Below are positions 31,522 through 41,900 of a stretch of DNA of 64,000 nucleotides, piece by piece. Origin of the DNA: Diplonema japonicum (taxonomy: Eukaryota > Euglenozoa > Diplonemea > Diplonemida > Diplonemidae); NCBI GenBank assembly GCA_964019335.1, contig OZ025740.1, forward strand, positions 334,859-398,858, in the 5' to 3' direction. Numbering within the stretch: the stretch's first letter is position 1; the number at the start of each line of letters is the position of its first letter. The notes beneath the pieces are model-generated. The model worked only from the letters and a program-made list of their open reading frames with translations, was not told where the DNA came from and made no database searches. Both the position numbers and the translations under genes were made by a program.

Positions 31522-31668
31522 ATCCGTCCCTTCCCTCTCCCTTTTTCCTCTCCCCTGTTATACTCCTTTATTATGGTACCATCATAATCATCCAAAAAAA
31601 AAAAAAAAAAAAAAAAAAGGAATTACACAAATAATAAAATAAATAAAAAACAAGGCGACGAAAAGGCC
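30332..31668. repeat. 3' flank of copy 3, duplicate of 25561-26933
   Basis: Nearly identical to the earlier flank to about 31400 and including the motif ggggctccggttgca at about 31226-31240. It lacks the CCCCTT array and then runs through A tracts (31491-31519, 31593-31618) to the leader of the Cys-rich gene. Confidence 0.75.
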
Positions 31669-32265
31669 ATGCATGCCCCACTTGCCTTGGCATTGTTGTT
31701 CCTGTCTGTGACATGTGCGGGTGACAACAGCCAGTGGTTGGAGTTCAGCAAGGATGACAGCAACATGAACAGGTTAAGGTGCAGTGTGTGCCTGCGGACG
31801 ATGGAAGACGTGGCGGCACACCTGCAAGCTATCAAAGAAATGCGCGGTGCTGGCGTCTCGGGGGAGATGGTGGAGCGCTCCCTCAAGAATATGTGTGAGA
31901 AGGCGGAACATCAGTTCTGGGCCATGAAGTGGACCCCTGCAGGACCTGCTGAGCTAAAGTACCTCAAGAGGTACGACATCCACGAGGAGGAGGCACGCAC
32001 CACTGCAGAGCTAGCCAACCTCGGTGCTGATATGGATATCCCTACCTTCAAGGACCCCGAGTCTTACTTCGGCACGCAGGCACAGCAGCAGTGGGCAAAG
32101 AAGCTTTACTTGTCAACCTGCAACGAGGTGCTTCAGAAGATGCCCTACACGAAGTGGGCCGCAGAAGGGACAACACCTGTGTACCCAAAGGACTGCCCTC
32201 TAGACACGTGTAAGAATGACCCCTCACTGCATGCGGTGTTCGTGGACGTGAACGGCCGGTCTTGA
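31669..32265 (+). CDS. Small secreted Cys-rich protein, possibly saposin-B/canopy-like
   Basis: The 198-residue product has a signal peptide (about 1-18, APLALALLFLSVTCAG) and then RCSVCLRTMEDVAAHLQAIK, a CxxC followed by a predicted helix. Further Cys occur in NMCEKAEHQF, STCNEVLQKM and KDCPLDTCKN. CxxC near the N-terminus, spaced single Cys and amphipathic helices resemble the canopy/MSAP (DUF3456) and saposin-B folds of ER-lumen proteins, but the match is weak and by eye. It ends VFVDVNGRS with no ER-retention signal. The start is the ATG at 31669; an in-frame ATG present in the dead copy upstream is missing here. It lies just downstream of mucin-stalk copy 3 and was duplicated with it. 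Confidence 0.75.
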   Translation: MHAPLALALLFLSVTCAGDNSQWLEFSKDDSNMNRLRCSVCLRTMEDVAAHLQAIKEMRGAGVSGEMVERSLKNMCEKAEHQFWAMKWTPAGPAELKYLKRYDIHEEEARTTAELANLGADMDIPTFKDPESYFGTQAQQQWAKKLYLSTCNEVLQKMPYTKWAAEGTTPVYPKDCPLDTCKNDPSLHAVFVDVNGRS

Positions 32266-34028
32266 AGACATGAGGATTACCTATTTCCCTCTCCTTAGCA
32301 GGAAAAAAAAAAAAAAAAAAAAGTTAAAAAAGTTCTGGTTTTTTTTTTTTTTTTTTTTTTAAATTTCTTTTTTAAAGTTTTTCTTTTTTCTTTTTTACTC
32401 TCATTTCTTGAGATGCAAACCGGCTTATAAATAGTGTCCTTGACGGTGAGAACTCTGTTGTTCCTTGGTTTTGTTTTATCAAGCTGTTCTCCTTGTCGTG
32501 GCGTTGCAAGCATGGCAAAGGGCTTGGGCTCCCCGTGTCTGGGGTCCCTTCACCTTGCTGTGGGGATGCAGCCACGGCACCCACAAGAACCAGCCAGCTA
32601 GAAATCAACTGAGGCAAAAGCATGTTTTCAGTTCCCCGGGTTACTTTCAGTTATAATACCCAACAAACAAAGCTGACTGCTGCATGATGTTCCGACACGG
32701 CACGGTAGGGGCTGGGGGATCCCAATTAGGTGTCCTGTTCCTTGCTGTTGCACCATATGGTCGGTTTTGCATCTAATGAGGTGACCATTGGCAGCGAGAA
32801 TTCTGTTACCCTGGTTTTTGTTTTTTTCAAGTTGTTGCCACATGTCGTGGCGTTGCGTGCTTATCTTTTTTTTTTGTTTTAAAGCTCCAAGCGTATGATG
32901 TTCCGTCACAGCATGGCAGGGGCTGGGGGATGCCATTAGGTATCCTGTTCCTTGCTGTTGCATCAATGTCGGATGCATCTATGATGAGGTGATGAGGCAG
33001 CGAGATGTCCTTTTTCGTCTTTTTTGTTTTTATGGCATTACAAACATGGCAAGGGGCAGCAAGAATTCTGTTGTTCCTTGGATTTGTTTTTATTATTTTT
33101 TCAAGCTGTTGCCACTTGTTGTGGCGTTGCAAGCATGGCAAAGGGCTTGACCCCCCCCCCCCCCCCCCGTGTCTGGGGTCCTTTCATCCTTGCTGTGGTA
33201 GGAGCCACAAGAACCAGCCAGCTAGATATCAACTGAGGCAAAAGCATTCAGTTCTCCCCAGTACTTTCAGTTATTATACCCAACAAAGCTGACTGCTGCA
33301 TGATGTTCCGACACGGCACGGTAGGGGCTGGGGGATCCCAATTAGGTGTCCTGTTCCTTGCTGTTGCACCATATGGTCGGTTTTGCATCTAATGAGGTGA
33401 CCATTGGCAGCGAGAATTCTGTTACCCTGGTTTTTGTTTTTTTCAAGTTGTTACCACATGTCGTGGCGTTGCAGGGCTTGGGCTCCCCGTGTCTGGGGTC
33501 CCTTCACCCTTGCTGAGGTAGGATGCAGCCACGGCACCCACAAGAACCAGCCAGCTAGATATCAACTGAGGCAAAAGCATGCTTTCAGTTCTCCCCGGTT
33601 TACTTTCAGTTATAATACCCAACAAAGCTGACTGCTGCATGATGTTCCGACACGGCACGGTAGGGGCTGGGGGATCCCAATTAGGTGTCCTGTTCCTTGC
33701 TGTTGCACCATATGGTCGGTTTTGCATCTAATGAGGTGACCATTGGCAGCAAGAACTCCGTTCCTAGTTTTTTTGTTTTTATCATGTTGTCGTGGCATTG
33801 CAAGCATGGCAAAGGGCTTGGGTCCCGCTATCTTTTTTTTTGTTTTAAAGCTCCAAGCGTATGATGTTCCGTCACAGCATGGCAGGGGCTGGGGGATGCC
33901 ATTAGGTATCCTGTTCCTTGCTGTTGCATCAATGTCGGATGCATCTATGATGAGGTGATGAGGCAGCGAGATGTCCTTTTTGTTTTTATGGCATTGCAAA
34001 CATGGCAAGGAGCAGCGATGATTCTGTT

Positions 34029-34065
<37 letters not shown>

Positions 34066-34637
34066 TGAACAAGAAAAACAACATAATATTATTGATAATG
34101 AATTGTTATTGCTAAAAAGAGTAGTGGTAGCATTGTTGGGCTTATCCTTCTACAGGTTAACCCCCCTGCTGTGCACAAACAAAAAATTTACCCGCCAGCT
34201 AGATATCAACTGAGGCAAAATACCCAACAAACAAAGCTGACTGCTGCATGATGTTCCGACACGGCACGGTAGGGGCTGGGGGATCCCAATTAGGTGTCCT
34301 GTTCCTTGCTGTTGCACCATATGGTCGGTTTTGCATCTAATGAGGTGACCATTGGCAGCAAGAACTCCGTTCCTAGTTTTTTTGTTTTTATCATGTTGTC
34401 GTGGCATTGCAAGCATGGCAAAGGGCTTGGGTCCCGCTATCTTTTTTTTTGTTTTAAAGCTCCAAGCGTATGATGTTCCGTCACAGCATGGCAGGGGCTG
34501 GGGGATGCCATTAGGTATCCTGTTCCTTGCTGTTGCATCAATGTCGGATGCATCTATGATGAGGTGATGAGGCAGCGAGATGTCCTTTTTGTTTTTATGG
34601 CATTGCAAACATGGCAAGGAGCAGCGATGATTCTGTT

Positions 34638-34674
<37 letters not shown>

Positions 34675-35896
34675 TGAACAAGAAAAACAACATAATATTA
34701 TTGATAATGAATTGTTATTGCTAAAAAGAGTAGTGGTAGCATTGTTGGGCTTATCCTTCTACAGGTTAACCCCCCTGCTGTGCACAAACAAAAAATTTAC
34801 CCGCCAGCTAGATATCAACTGAGGCAAAATACCCAACAAACAAAGCTGACTGCTGCATGATGTTCCGACACGGCACGGTAGGGGCTGGGGGATCCCAATT
34901 AGGTGTCCTGTTCCTTGCTGTTGCACTAATCTCGGTTTGCATCTAATAAGTGTCCATTGGCAGCGAGAAAATCCTCGAAGTTTTGTGTTCCTTTCCCCCT
35001 GCACACTGAAACCTTATCGAATTTATGTTTTTATCACACTGTTCACACGCGGGATGCACCCACGGGGTGTTGTGCAATTTCCGGCAGCTTGGAGAGAGCC
35101 AACAAGGTTTGCAGAAAACGACGGATGAGACGCCCTTTCCCCGCGGACGGGGCCAAGGGTCAGGTCGGAGGCAAGCCTGCGATAGGTTTCAGCAGTTTAC
35201 TTTGAGTTATATTTTTAAAGCTGACTGCTGCATGATGTTCCGACACGGCACGGTAGGGGCTGGGGGATCCCAATTAGGTGTCCTGTTCCTTGCTGTTGCA
35301 CCATATGATCGGTTTTGCATCTAATGAGGTGACCATTGGCAGCGAGAATTCTTTTCCTGATTTTTTTAGGCGATCCTGTCACATACTGCAGGTTCCCTCA
35401 AAGACATCTTTTTTGTTTTTTTCAAGTTGTTACCACATGTCGTGGCGTTGCAGGGCTTGGGCTCCCCGTGTCTGGGGTCCCTTCACCCTTGCTGTGTGGT
35501 AGGATGTTTTCAGTTCCCCGGTTTACTTTCAGTTAAAATACCCAACAAACAAAGCTGACTGCTGCATGATGTTCCGACACGGCACGGTAGGGGCTGGGGG
35601 ATCCCAATTAGGTGTCCTGTTCCTTGCTGTTGCACCACATGATCGGTTTTGCATCTAATGAGGTGACCATTGGCAGCGAGAATTCTTTTCCTGATTTTTA
35701 TTTTTTTTTCAAAGCTGTTGCCACATGTCGCGACACGGCAAAGGGTTTGGGTCCCGCTATTTCTTGTTTATTTAAAAGGGTATGGTGTTCCAACACGGCA
35801 TGGCAGGGGCTCTCATTAGGTGTAGCTCAGGTACTCCACAGGTGGCAAAGGGAGGAGGAAAAAAAAAAAAAAAAAAAAAAAAAGAAAAAGGAAATA
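32266..35896 (+). repeat. Array of diverged dispersed repeats, about 3.5 kb
   Basis: At least seven copies of a unit containing gatgttccgacacggcacgg, gatcccaattaggtgtcctg and ttgcatctaatgaggtgacc (starting near 32680, 33296, 33636, 34246, 34856, 35229, 35565) alternate with a related unit (gatgttccgtcacagcatgg; near 32895, 33861, 34471). A third block (gtctggggtcccttcaccct ... agccagctagatatcaactg) is interspersed. A 609-bp segment is tandemly duplicated (33626-34234 and 34235-34843). It includes a T run and a piece (agagtagtggtagcattgtt) found elsewhere in both orientations. 34400-35341 is nearly identical to 52097-53038 inside a transporter intron. No coding gene seen. Confidence 0.8.
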
Positions 35897-36490
35897 ATGA
35901 CAGCTGCTGAGATAGAGCTTACCCGTCTGCGGGAGGCGGAGGCAGACATTCGTGCTAAGATTCGTGAGGTTGAAACCAAGGTAATTGATGAGAAATCACG
36001 CTCCCCTGACCGAGCCAGGCAGTACACCACTGTGGACGGTTCCGTGGGCTTGCAGCCCATCAGGGGCTCAGTCATGGCAGAGAGGGAGGCAAGCTTCGAC
36101 CCTTCCCCGAGAAGAACCCGCAGAGGTGACAGCGAGATACCCAACACCTTCACAGGAAAGGTGCTTTGCAGAGATGAGTTTGGGTCGATCTCTCCTAAGA
36201 GAGAATACACCGACAGTACCTCACCTCTGAAGGCAAGCCCGGTGAACCCCACTACCCAGAAGCAGACACGTGCTGGGCTGTGGGATCAAGGAAAGGGGGC
36301 AAAAACACCTCAAAACTCCGTCCGTATGTTTTTGCTTTTCTTTTTTTTTTTTTTTTTTTTTTAAAGGGTAAAAGGTTTTTTTGTGATTTTGGTGGGGGGA
36401 ACAAAAAAAAGAAATAACACAGCTTCAGCTCACAAGCGTACCTACCGTTCTTATGGTGACACCGAGAGGGCAGTACCTCCTCCTTTTTAG
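35897..36490 (+). CDS. Small charged protein, two exons (35897-36323, 36423-36490)
   Basis: Exon 1 encodes a Glu/Arg-rich N-terminus (TAAEIELTRLREAEADIRAK) with coiled-coil potential, then a Ser/Pro/Arg-rich disordered part with SPxR motifs (SRSPDRARQ, DPSPRRTRRG, ISPKRE). If translation read through, it would end in a run of Phe from a T tract. Instead a GTATGT donor at 36324 and an AG acceptor at 36421-36422 remove 99 bp. In the joined frame exon 2 reads SAHKRTYRSYGDTERAVPPP and stops, giving 164 residues. The similar basic, Ser/Thr-rich character on both sides of the junction supports this. Family unrecognised; it may be a cytoskeletal or phosphoprotein. The ATG at 35897 follows an A run and ggaaata. 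Confidence 0.7.
36324..36422 (+). other. Predicted spliceosomal intron, 99 bp
   Basis: Donor GTATGT, T run at 36341-36362, acceptor acacAG. Phase 1: the split codon becomes CCT. Removing it replaces a poly-Phe tail with ordinary coding sequence. Confidence 0.7.
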
Positions 36491-37070
36491 AATTGAGAGG
36501 AATGTTTTTACTTTTTTATTGTTGTTGTAAGTACCAAAAAAAAGGACCCCCCCCAATCCACTTTCGCCTCCCAACTTTATTTTCTTTTACCCCCGCCCCT
36601 TTCTTGTTTTATTTTTTACTGTGTTAAGCTACCTTGCCCCCCCCCCCCCCCCCCCCCCCTTCCTTTTTTTCGGAAAAAAAATAAAACCCTCCTGTATACG
36701 TTTTTTCTTCTTTTCTTCTTCTTCTTTTTTTTCTTTTCTCCAACAAAAAAACAAAAGTCAGTTGATGCAGTTTGTGCCCCGCCGTGAACGTCTTCTCCGC
36801 CTTCTTCAGGGTGGCCTTCAAGCAGGAGGTACTACCTATTTTTATACAACGACTGCAATTGTACCGCTGTGACTCTTTTCACACCCAGGAACACGCAATC
36901 CTCTACCGGATGAGCCTTCTCTCGTGGAGTGGGTACTCCATAACGGAGAGAAGCTCGAGCTTCTCACCCTCGATAGGGATAGCCGGGGGTTAACCTGTAG
37001 AAGGATAAGCCCAACAATGCCACCACTACTCCTTTTAGCACTAACAATTCATTGTCAATATATCCTTGTT

Positions 37071-37118
<48 letters not shown>

Positions 37119-37139
37119 CAGCACACAAGAAAAAAAAAA
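36491..37139. other. Spacer with homopolymers and an inverted dispersed repeat
   Basis: A C run near 36638-36659 and an A run at 37071-37116. At 36984-37070 there is a reverse-complement copy of the piece in the 32-36 kb array (gttaacctgtagaaggataa). A G/C-richer stretch at 36770-36985 has no recognised identity. Confidence 0.5.
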
Positions 37140-38399
37140 ATGTTTCAATACCTACCACCTACTGGGAGTGCGCTGGTTGCGTGTGATGTCAATACGCCGC
37201 CTGCAAAGGTGGCAGGATGCCTGCGATTAGTGTGTCTATCCGACACGCACTTGCAAGAGGAGAAGTTTGCGGTCCCAGCCGGGGATGTGCTGATTCACAG
37301 CGGGGACATACTGCTTCAGAGCTCTGAGCACAGTGCGGAACATGCCGACCAACACTTCAGGAAGTTCTGCAAATGGCTGGAAGCGCAGCCGCACGAGAAG
37401 GTCATCGTGGTGTGCGGCAACCACGACGCCAAGCTCCTCGACTTTGGCAAGCACTACATGCAGGAGACCCTTCCGAAGAAAGCTACTTACCTTGAGAACG
37501 AGACAACCACAATCTCAGGGCTCACCTTCTTCGGCTCCCCCCACAGCGTGGGAGGGTCTACCAACTACGCATGGCAGCGCAGATCTGCCAAAGGGCTGTG
37601 GGATGACATCCCCTCCGAGGTCGATGTTGTGATCTCGCACGGCCCCGCGTACGTCAAGGGGCACTGCAAGTTCTCCAAGGAACCAGAATGGATCGCCGCG
37701 TTGCAGGACTCGAAAGCCTCGTATCACATCTGCGGGCACCTTCACTGGGCATACGGCTTGCTGCATCTTCCCGCCAACGATCCTTCAACTTTGATATCTT
37801 GCGTCTGTGCCTCCAGCATGGACGGCTCGTACCAACCCACCAACCAGGCAGTCGTCATCGATGTGCCTGTGAACCGGTCGGAACGCATCCACCCGCTCAG
37901 CCCGATCGGGAAGAAGGTGTTACTGTTCTGCGTGAACCGCAACAAGGATTATGACACTATCATATACGTGTTGAGAAAGACCTTGCAGACGCTGTTCACC
38001 GTGTACATAGCTAAGGGACCTGAAGATGCGGCAAGTGTTGTGTCGAAAGTGCACAGTGAGGGGAGAACCGTCGCTGCCTTCATCGGATTCGGCGAGGATT
38101 CCATCGGAGTCTTGGAGTGCTTCAAAGGCTACGGGACGCCGCCCCACATAACGGTGATGAGCCGGTACTGTTGCGGGTCGGGGGAGAAGCGAAAGCGTGC
38201 GCACTCACGTGGTGTCCACCTTGTTGCCTACAAGGACTCAGCGGAGAACGACATTGCAGGGTTCTGTTGTCTTGCCTATGATGTCGGGCGTACTGCGGCC
38301 CCTGCACAGCTGTCCATTCGTAGCAGTAATGTGTCGTTTATGCATCCTGTGATAAAGGCATGCAGACATCCCGTCCTTGCCCCTGGGGTTAGCATTTGA
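37140..38399 (+). CDS. MPPED-like metallophosphoesterase with unassigned C-terminal domain
   Basis: The 419-residue product starts at the first ATG after an A-rich leader. Metallophosphoesterase motifs occur in order: CLSDTH, GDVLIHSGDIL, VVCGNHDAKLLDFG, FFGSPHSVGG, VISHGPAYVKGH and ICGHLHWAYG, covering about residues 30-235. These supply the Asp, His and Asn ligands for a two-metal centre, and the spacing matches MPPED1/2-type (239FB) enzymes, cytosolic phosphodiesterases of uncertain substrate. Residues about 265-419 (KKVLLFCVNRNKDYDTIIYV and later IGFGEDSIGVLECFKGYG) look like an alpha/beta domain I cannot name. No signal peptide is visible. Active-site residues look complete. Confidence 0.87.
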   Translation: MFQYLPPTGSALVACDVNTPPAKVAGCLRLVCLSDTHLQEEKFAVPAGDVLIHSGDILLQSSEHSAEHADQHFRKFCKWLEAQPHEKVIVVCGNHDAKLLDFGKHYMQETLPKKATYLENETTTISGLTFFGSPHSVGGSTNYAWQRRSAKGLWDDIPSEVDVVISHGPAYVKGHCKFSKEPEWIAALQDSKASYHICGHLHWAYGLLHLPANDPSTLISCVCASSMDGSYQPTNQAVVIDVPVNRSERIHPLSPIGKKVLLFCVNRNKDYDTIIYVLRKTLQTLFTVYIAKGPEDAASVVSKVHSEGRTVAAFIGFGEDSIGVLECFKGYGTPPHITVMSRYCCGSGEKRKRAHSRGVHLVAYKDSAENDIAGFCCLAYDVGRTAAPAQLSIRSSNVSFMHPVIKACRHPVLAPGVSI

Positions 38400-38989
38400 A
38401 TAATTTCTGCGCTTTTTTTCCCCTATTTTTTTTTTCCCTTCTGAACAACAATACGGTGCTGTAAACCAAGAAGTCAAAGATAACCGGGAAAACTAATTTC
38501 CCAATTTCCCCTCCCACTATTTTTTGGGTGAATTATTGGAGTTTTTCGTTTTTGTTTTGATGTTGGTGTGTGTACATGGTTCCTCGTCTAGCCTACCTTC
38601 ATTAACCCCAAGAAGTATCCCAGCGTGTCTTGGTTGGAGCCAAACAGGGCGTAAAACTCCCCCGAAAAAGATTTCACTACGAATCACAATTCTTTTCTTG
38701 GTTTACAGTATTGCTATAAAAAGAAAAAAAAGGGTCGAGGCACCCCCCCCCCGACTTTTGCACAAACAACTCTTTTTTTCTTTTTTCCCGTTCTCTCTGC
38801 TTCTTTATCCCTATCCTGCTTTTTTCCGTCTCCATATTACCCTGAGAATCGGAATTCTTTTATTTCCTTCGCCTTTTTCGGGTTTGCGGGCTTTCTATTT
38901 TTTCTTCTGCTTCCCGTTTCTTTTCCTTATGTGTTTTTTTTTTTTCCCCCCCCTCCAATTTATTTTCGCCCCTTTCCTCAGGTCCCTTC
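38400..38989. other. Spacer and leader of the following membrane protein gene
   Basis: No gene seen. Pyrimidine-rich throughout. It ends in a strong pyrimidine tract and CAG (cccctttcctcag) only 8 nt before the next ATG, an obvious splice-acceptor-like site. Confidence 0.5.
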
Positions 38990-41900
38990 ATGTGGCTACT
39001 ACTTCTGGCGCTGCTCGGCCGGTGTGCTGCCCAGGGCGTCCTGACCCCATATAAGGTGGGCACACCCGTCACGGAGGATCTTAAGAATAAATGTTTCGAT
39101 ACCGAATCGTGGTGCAGATGCTCTACAGGGATGATGACGGGGGTTGAGAGGACAGACTGCAACGCTCTGAGGTGCTTGGATGGGTTCAAGTGTGCTACGA
39201 CTGAGGTGGACATGCAGATCCAGGATTGCGAGGAGGTGACCATCGACCTCGACCAGCCTCTCTCAAACGGGAAGTGCCCCAGTGGGAAGCTCATGCGGGG
39301 GATGCACCGTACTTCTTGCGAGGCAATCAACTGCATAGATAAGATCGAATGTTGCTCCTTGGTCCCCACAGCAGGGGGCTTCACGACCCTCGGTACCCGT
39401 TACATAAACGATTGGACCACCTGCCTTGACAACTGGTACACGTGGTGCACTGTGCCTAAGGACGGCTTCATGGTGGGTATCCAGCGAGGCACCTACAGCA
39501 GCGGTGTCCTCCTTTCTGCATTGGACCATGCTTACTTTGTTTCTGTCCATTACAGCCCTCCCACACCCTCTCCTCCAACAGACGCTCCGCCTACAATGGT
39601 GCCCCCGACAAGTTCTCCTCTCACTGCCTCACCTCAGACAGACGCACCTCAGACAGACGCACCCCAGACAGACGTACCCCAGACAGACGCACCTCAGACA
39701 ACCTCACCTCAGACAGATGCACCTCAGACAACCTCACCTCAGACAGACGCACCCCAGACAGACGTACCCCAGACAACCTCACCTCAGACAGATGCTCCTC
39801 AGACAACCTCACCTTCGACCGCATCCCCTCAGACAGGCTCACCTCAGACAGATGCACCTCAGACAGACGCACCTCAGACAACCTCACCTCAGACAGACGC
39901 ACCCCAGACAACCTCACCTCAGACAGATGCACCTCAGACAGATGCACCTCAGACAACCTCACCTCAGACAGATGCTCCTCAGACAGATGCACCTCAGACA
40001 GCCTCACCTTCGACTGCATCCCCTCAGACAGGCTCACCTCCAACCGCATCCCCTCCTACAACAGCCCCGCTCACATCTGCGCCTTCGACAGCAGCGCCTT
40101 CCACACAAACCCCGCCCACCATGGCAACCCCGACGGACGCGCCCCCGACACCCTTCCCTCTTTCCCCGTCACCCTCTACTGTGGCGCCCAAAACACAAGC
40201 CCCTGCCACAGTGGCACCAGTGACATCTTCTCCTCTCACAACAGTACCTTCCACTACGCCGCCCGTGACGTCCGTCCTTCCAACAAACCCGCCGCAAACA
40301 GGAGCCCCTCTTACCGTGGTGCCCACCACTGCATCTCCTGATACAGTTGCACCGCAAACACTGGTCCCCTTCACGGTGACACCTGCTACTAGGGCTCCTT
40401 CCACAACAGCGCCTTCGCCCTCTCCTCAGACACTCTCCCCTCAAACCCCCTCCCCTCAGACTCCCTCCCCTCAGACGCCCACACCGCAAACCGAAACTCC
40501 CACCGCGGCTCCTGCTGCGATTCCTCCCTCTGCGGTGCCACTCACTGCAGCCCCTCCTACAGTGGCCCTTCCCACAGTGGCCCCTCCCACTGCAGCCCCT
40601 CCCACAGTGGCCCCTTCTACTACGGCTCCGCTCGCAGTTCCACCGACGACAATATCGCCCTCTACAGCAGCTCCCACTGCTCCTGCCATAGCACCGAGCA
40701 CCGCAGCGCCCACAACGTTCGTTCCCACCGTGCCGGTGACAACAGCAGTACCACAGACATCGGCAAATCCTACAATGACACCGTCGACCCAGCCCCCCGC
40801 CACTGGTTCCCCATCTACGAAGGTCCCTTCCACTACTCCACAAACCGTCTCGCCCCCTGCTGCCGTGTCGAAAACGGAAGTACCCAGCCCTGCCCCCTTG
40901 CCGCGTGTTAATATCAGCAGCCAGATCGATGCTGTCGACACTGCAGGGAAGTTCGCAGCAGGGGCGTGGGCACTGTCCGTGATGTCAGGGAGCAGTGGGC
41001 AAGGCGTGCTGACCCAGAAGGTGGCCATCATCGCGACGGGTCTGGAGTGCATCGTACCCGGGGAGCACGAGGCAGACATGCCCTTTTTAATCCACCCATT
41101 GGGGTTCAAGATAGACGGCAACGTGCACGCAGGGTGCGTCGTGGGCAACACCTTCCTCTCAGGTTTCGTCATCATCGTGTGCTACTTGGTCTTGCGCACC
41201 TTCTCATACGCCACGTACTTCTCGTGGATCGACGTGGCATCGTGGGTTAGGGTCCCGAGTGTCGGGCTTGTCCCGGTTTTGTACCTTTTCCCTGGGTTGC
41301 TGCAGAGCTCGCTGGACCTCATATTGTACCCGAAAGGCTTTGCGATGGCGGCGATAGGGATCATGGGGGGGGCATACTGCACAGGGATGATGTGGGTGCT
41401 GTGGAAGTGCACCGCGAGACAGGGCTTCAGGTCGACCTACGACCCTGTGTCGAAGCAGTGGGAGTCCAACGACCACGACAAGCACACGGAGAGGTACGGG
41501 GTCATCTTCGACGACTACCGTGGGGACAGCGACTGCATGCCTTGCGGGAGGTACGCCATGATGGAGTTCGGGCACGTCATCCCCTTCGCCTTCGTCGCCA
41601 CCATCCGCACCACGACCATGCCGCACTGCGGAATGAAGTTCGGGACATTAGGGATTATCCTTCTGATTGTCGCGCTGCACTGTCTCAAGACGCAGCCCTA
41701 CATCAGCCCGCTGCTCAACAGCCTCATGGTCATCATCCACCTCGCCCCTTCTATCGGGCTGCTGTTGTTCACAACATCGTTTTTCTCGGGCAACCGGAAC
41801 CACTGGGGGTTCGCTACGGGTGCTTGGTGTCTTTTCATCAGCATGCAGCTGTGCATTGTGCGGTCTGTTTACGATGTTGTCATCCTGCTGAAGCGTGTGT

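Noticed and set aside
36870-36960. Possible tRNA on the minus strand (GGCTCATCCGGTAGAGGATT)
   Set aside because: D-arm-like, but no valid B box or acceptor pairing.
39621-40049. CRISPR-like regular repeats
   Set aside because: The 12-bp units have no spacers and encode a continuous PQTD/PQTT stalk in frame.
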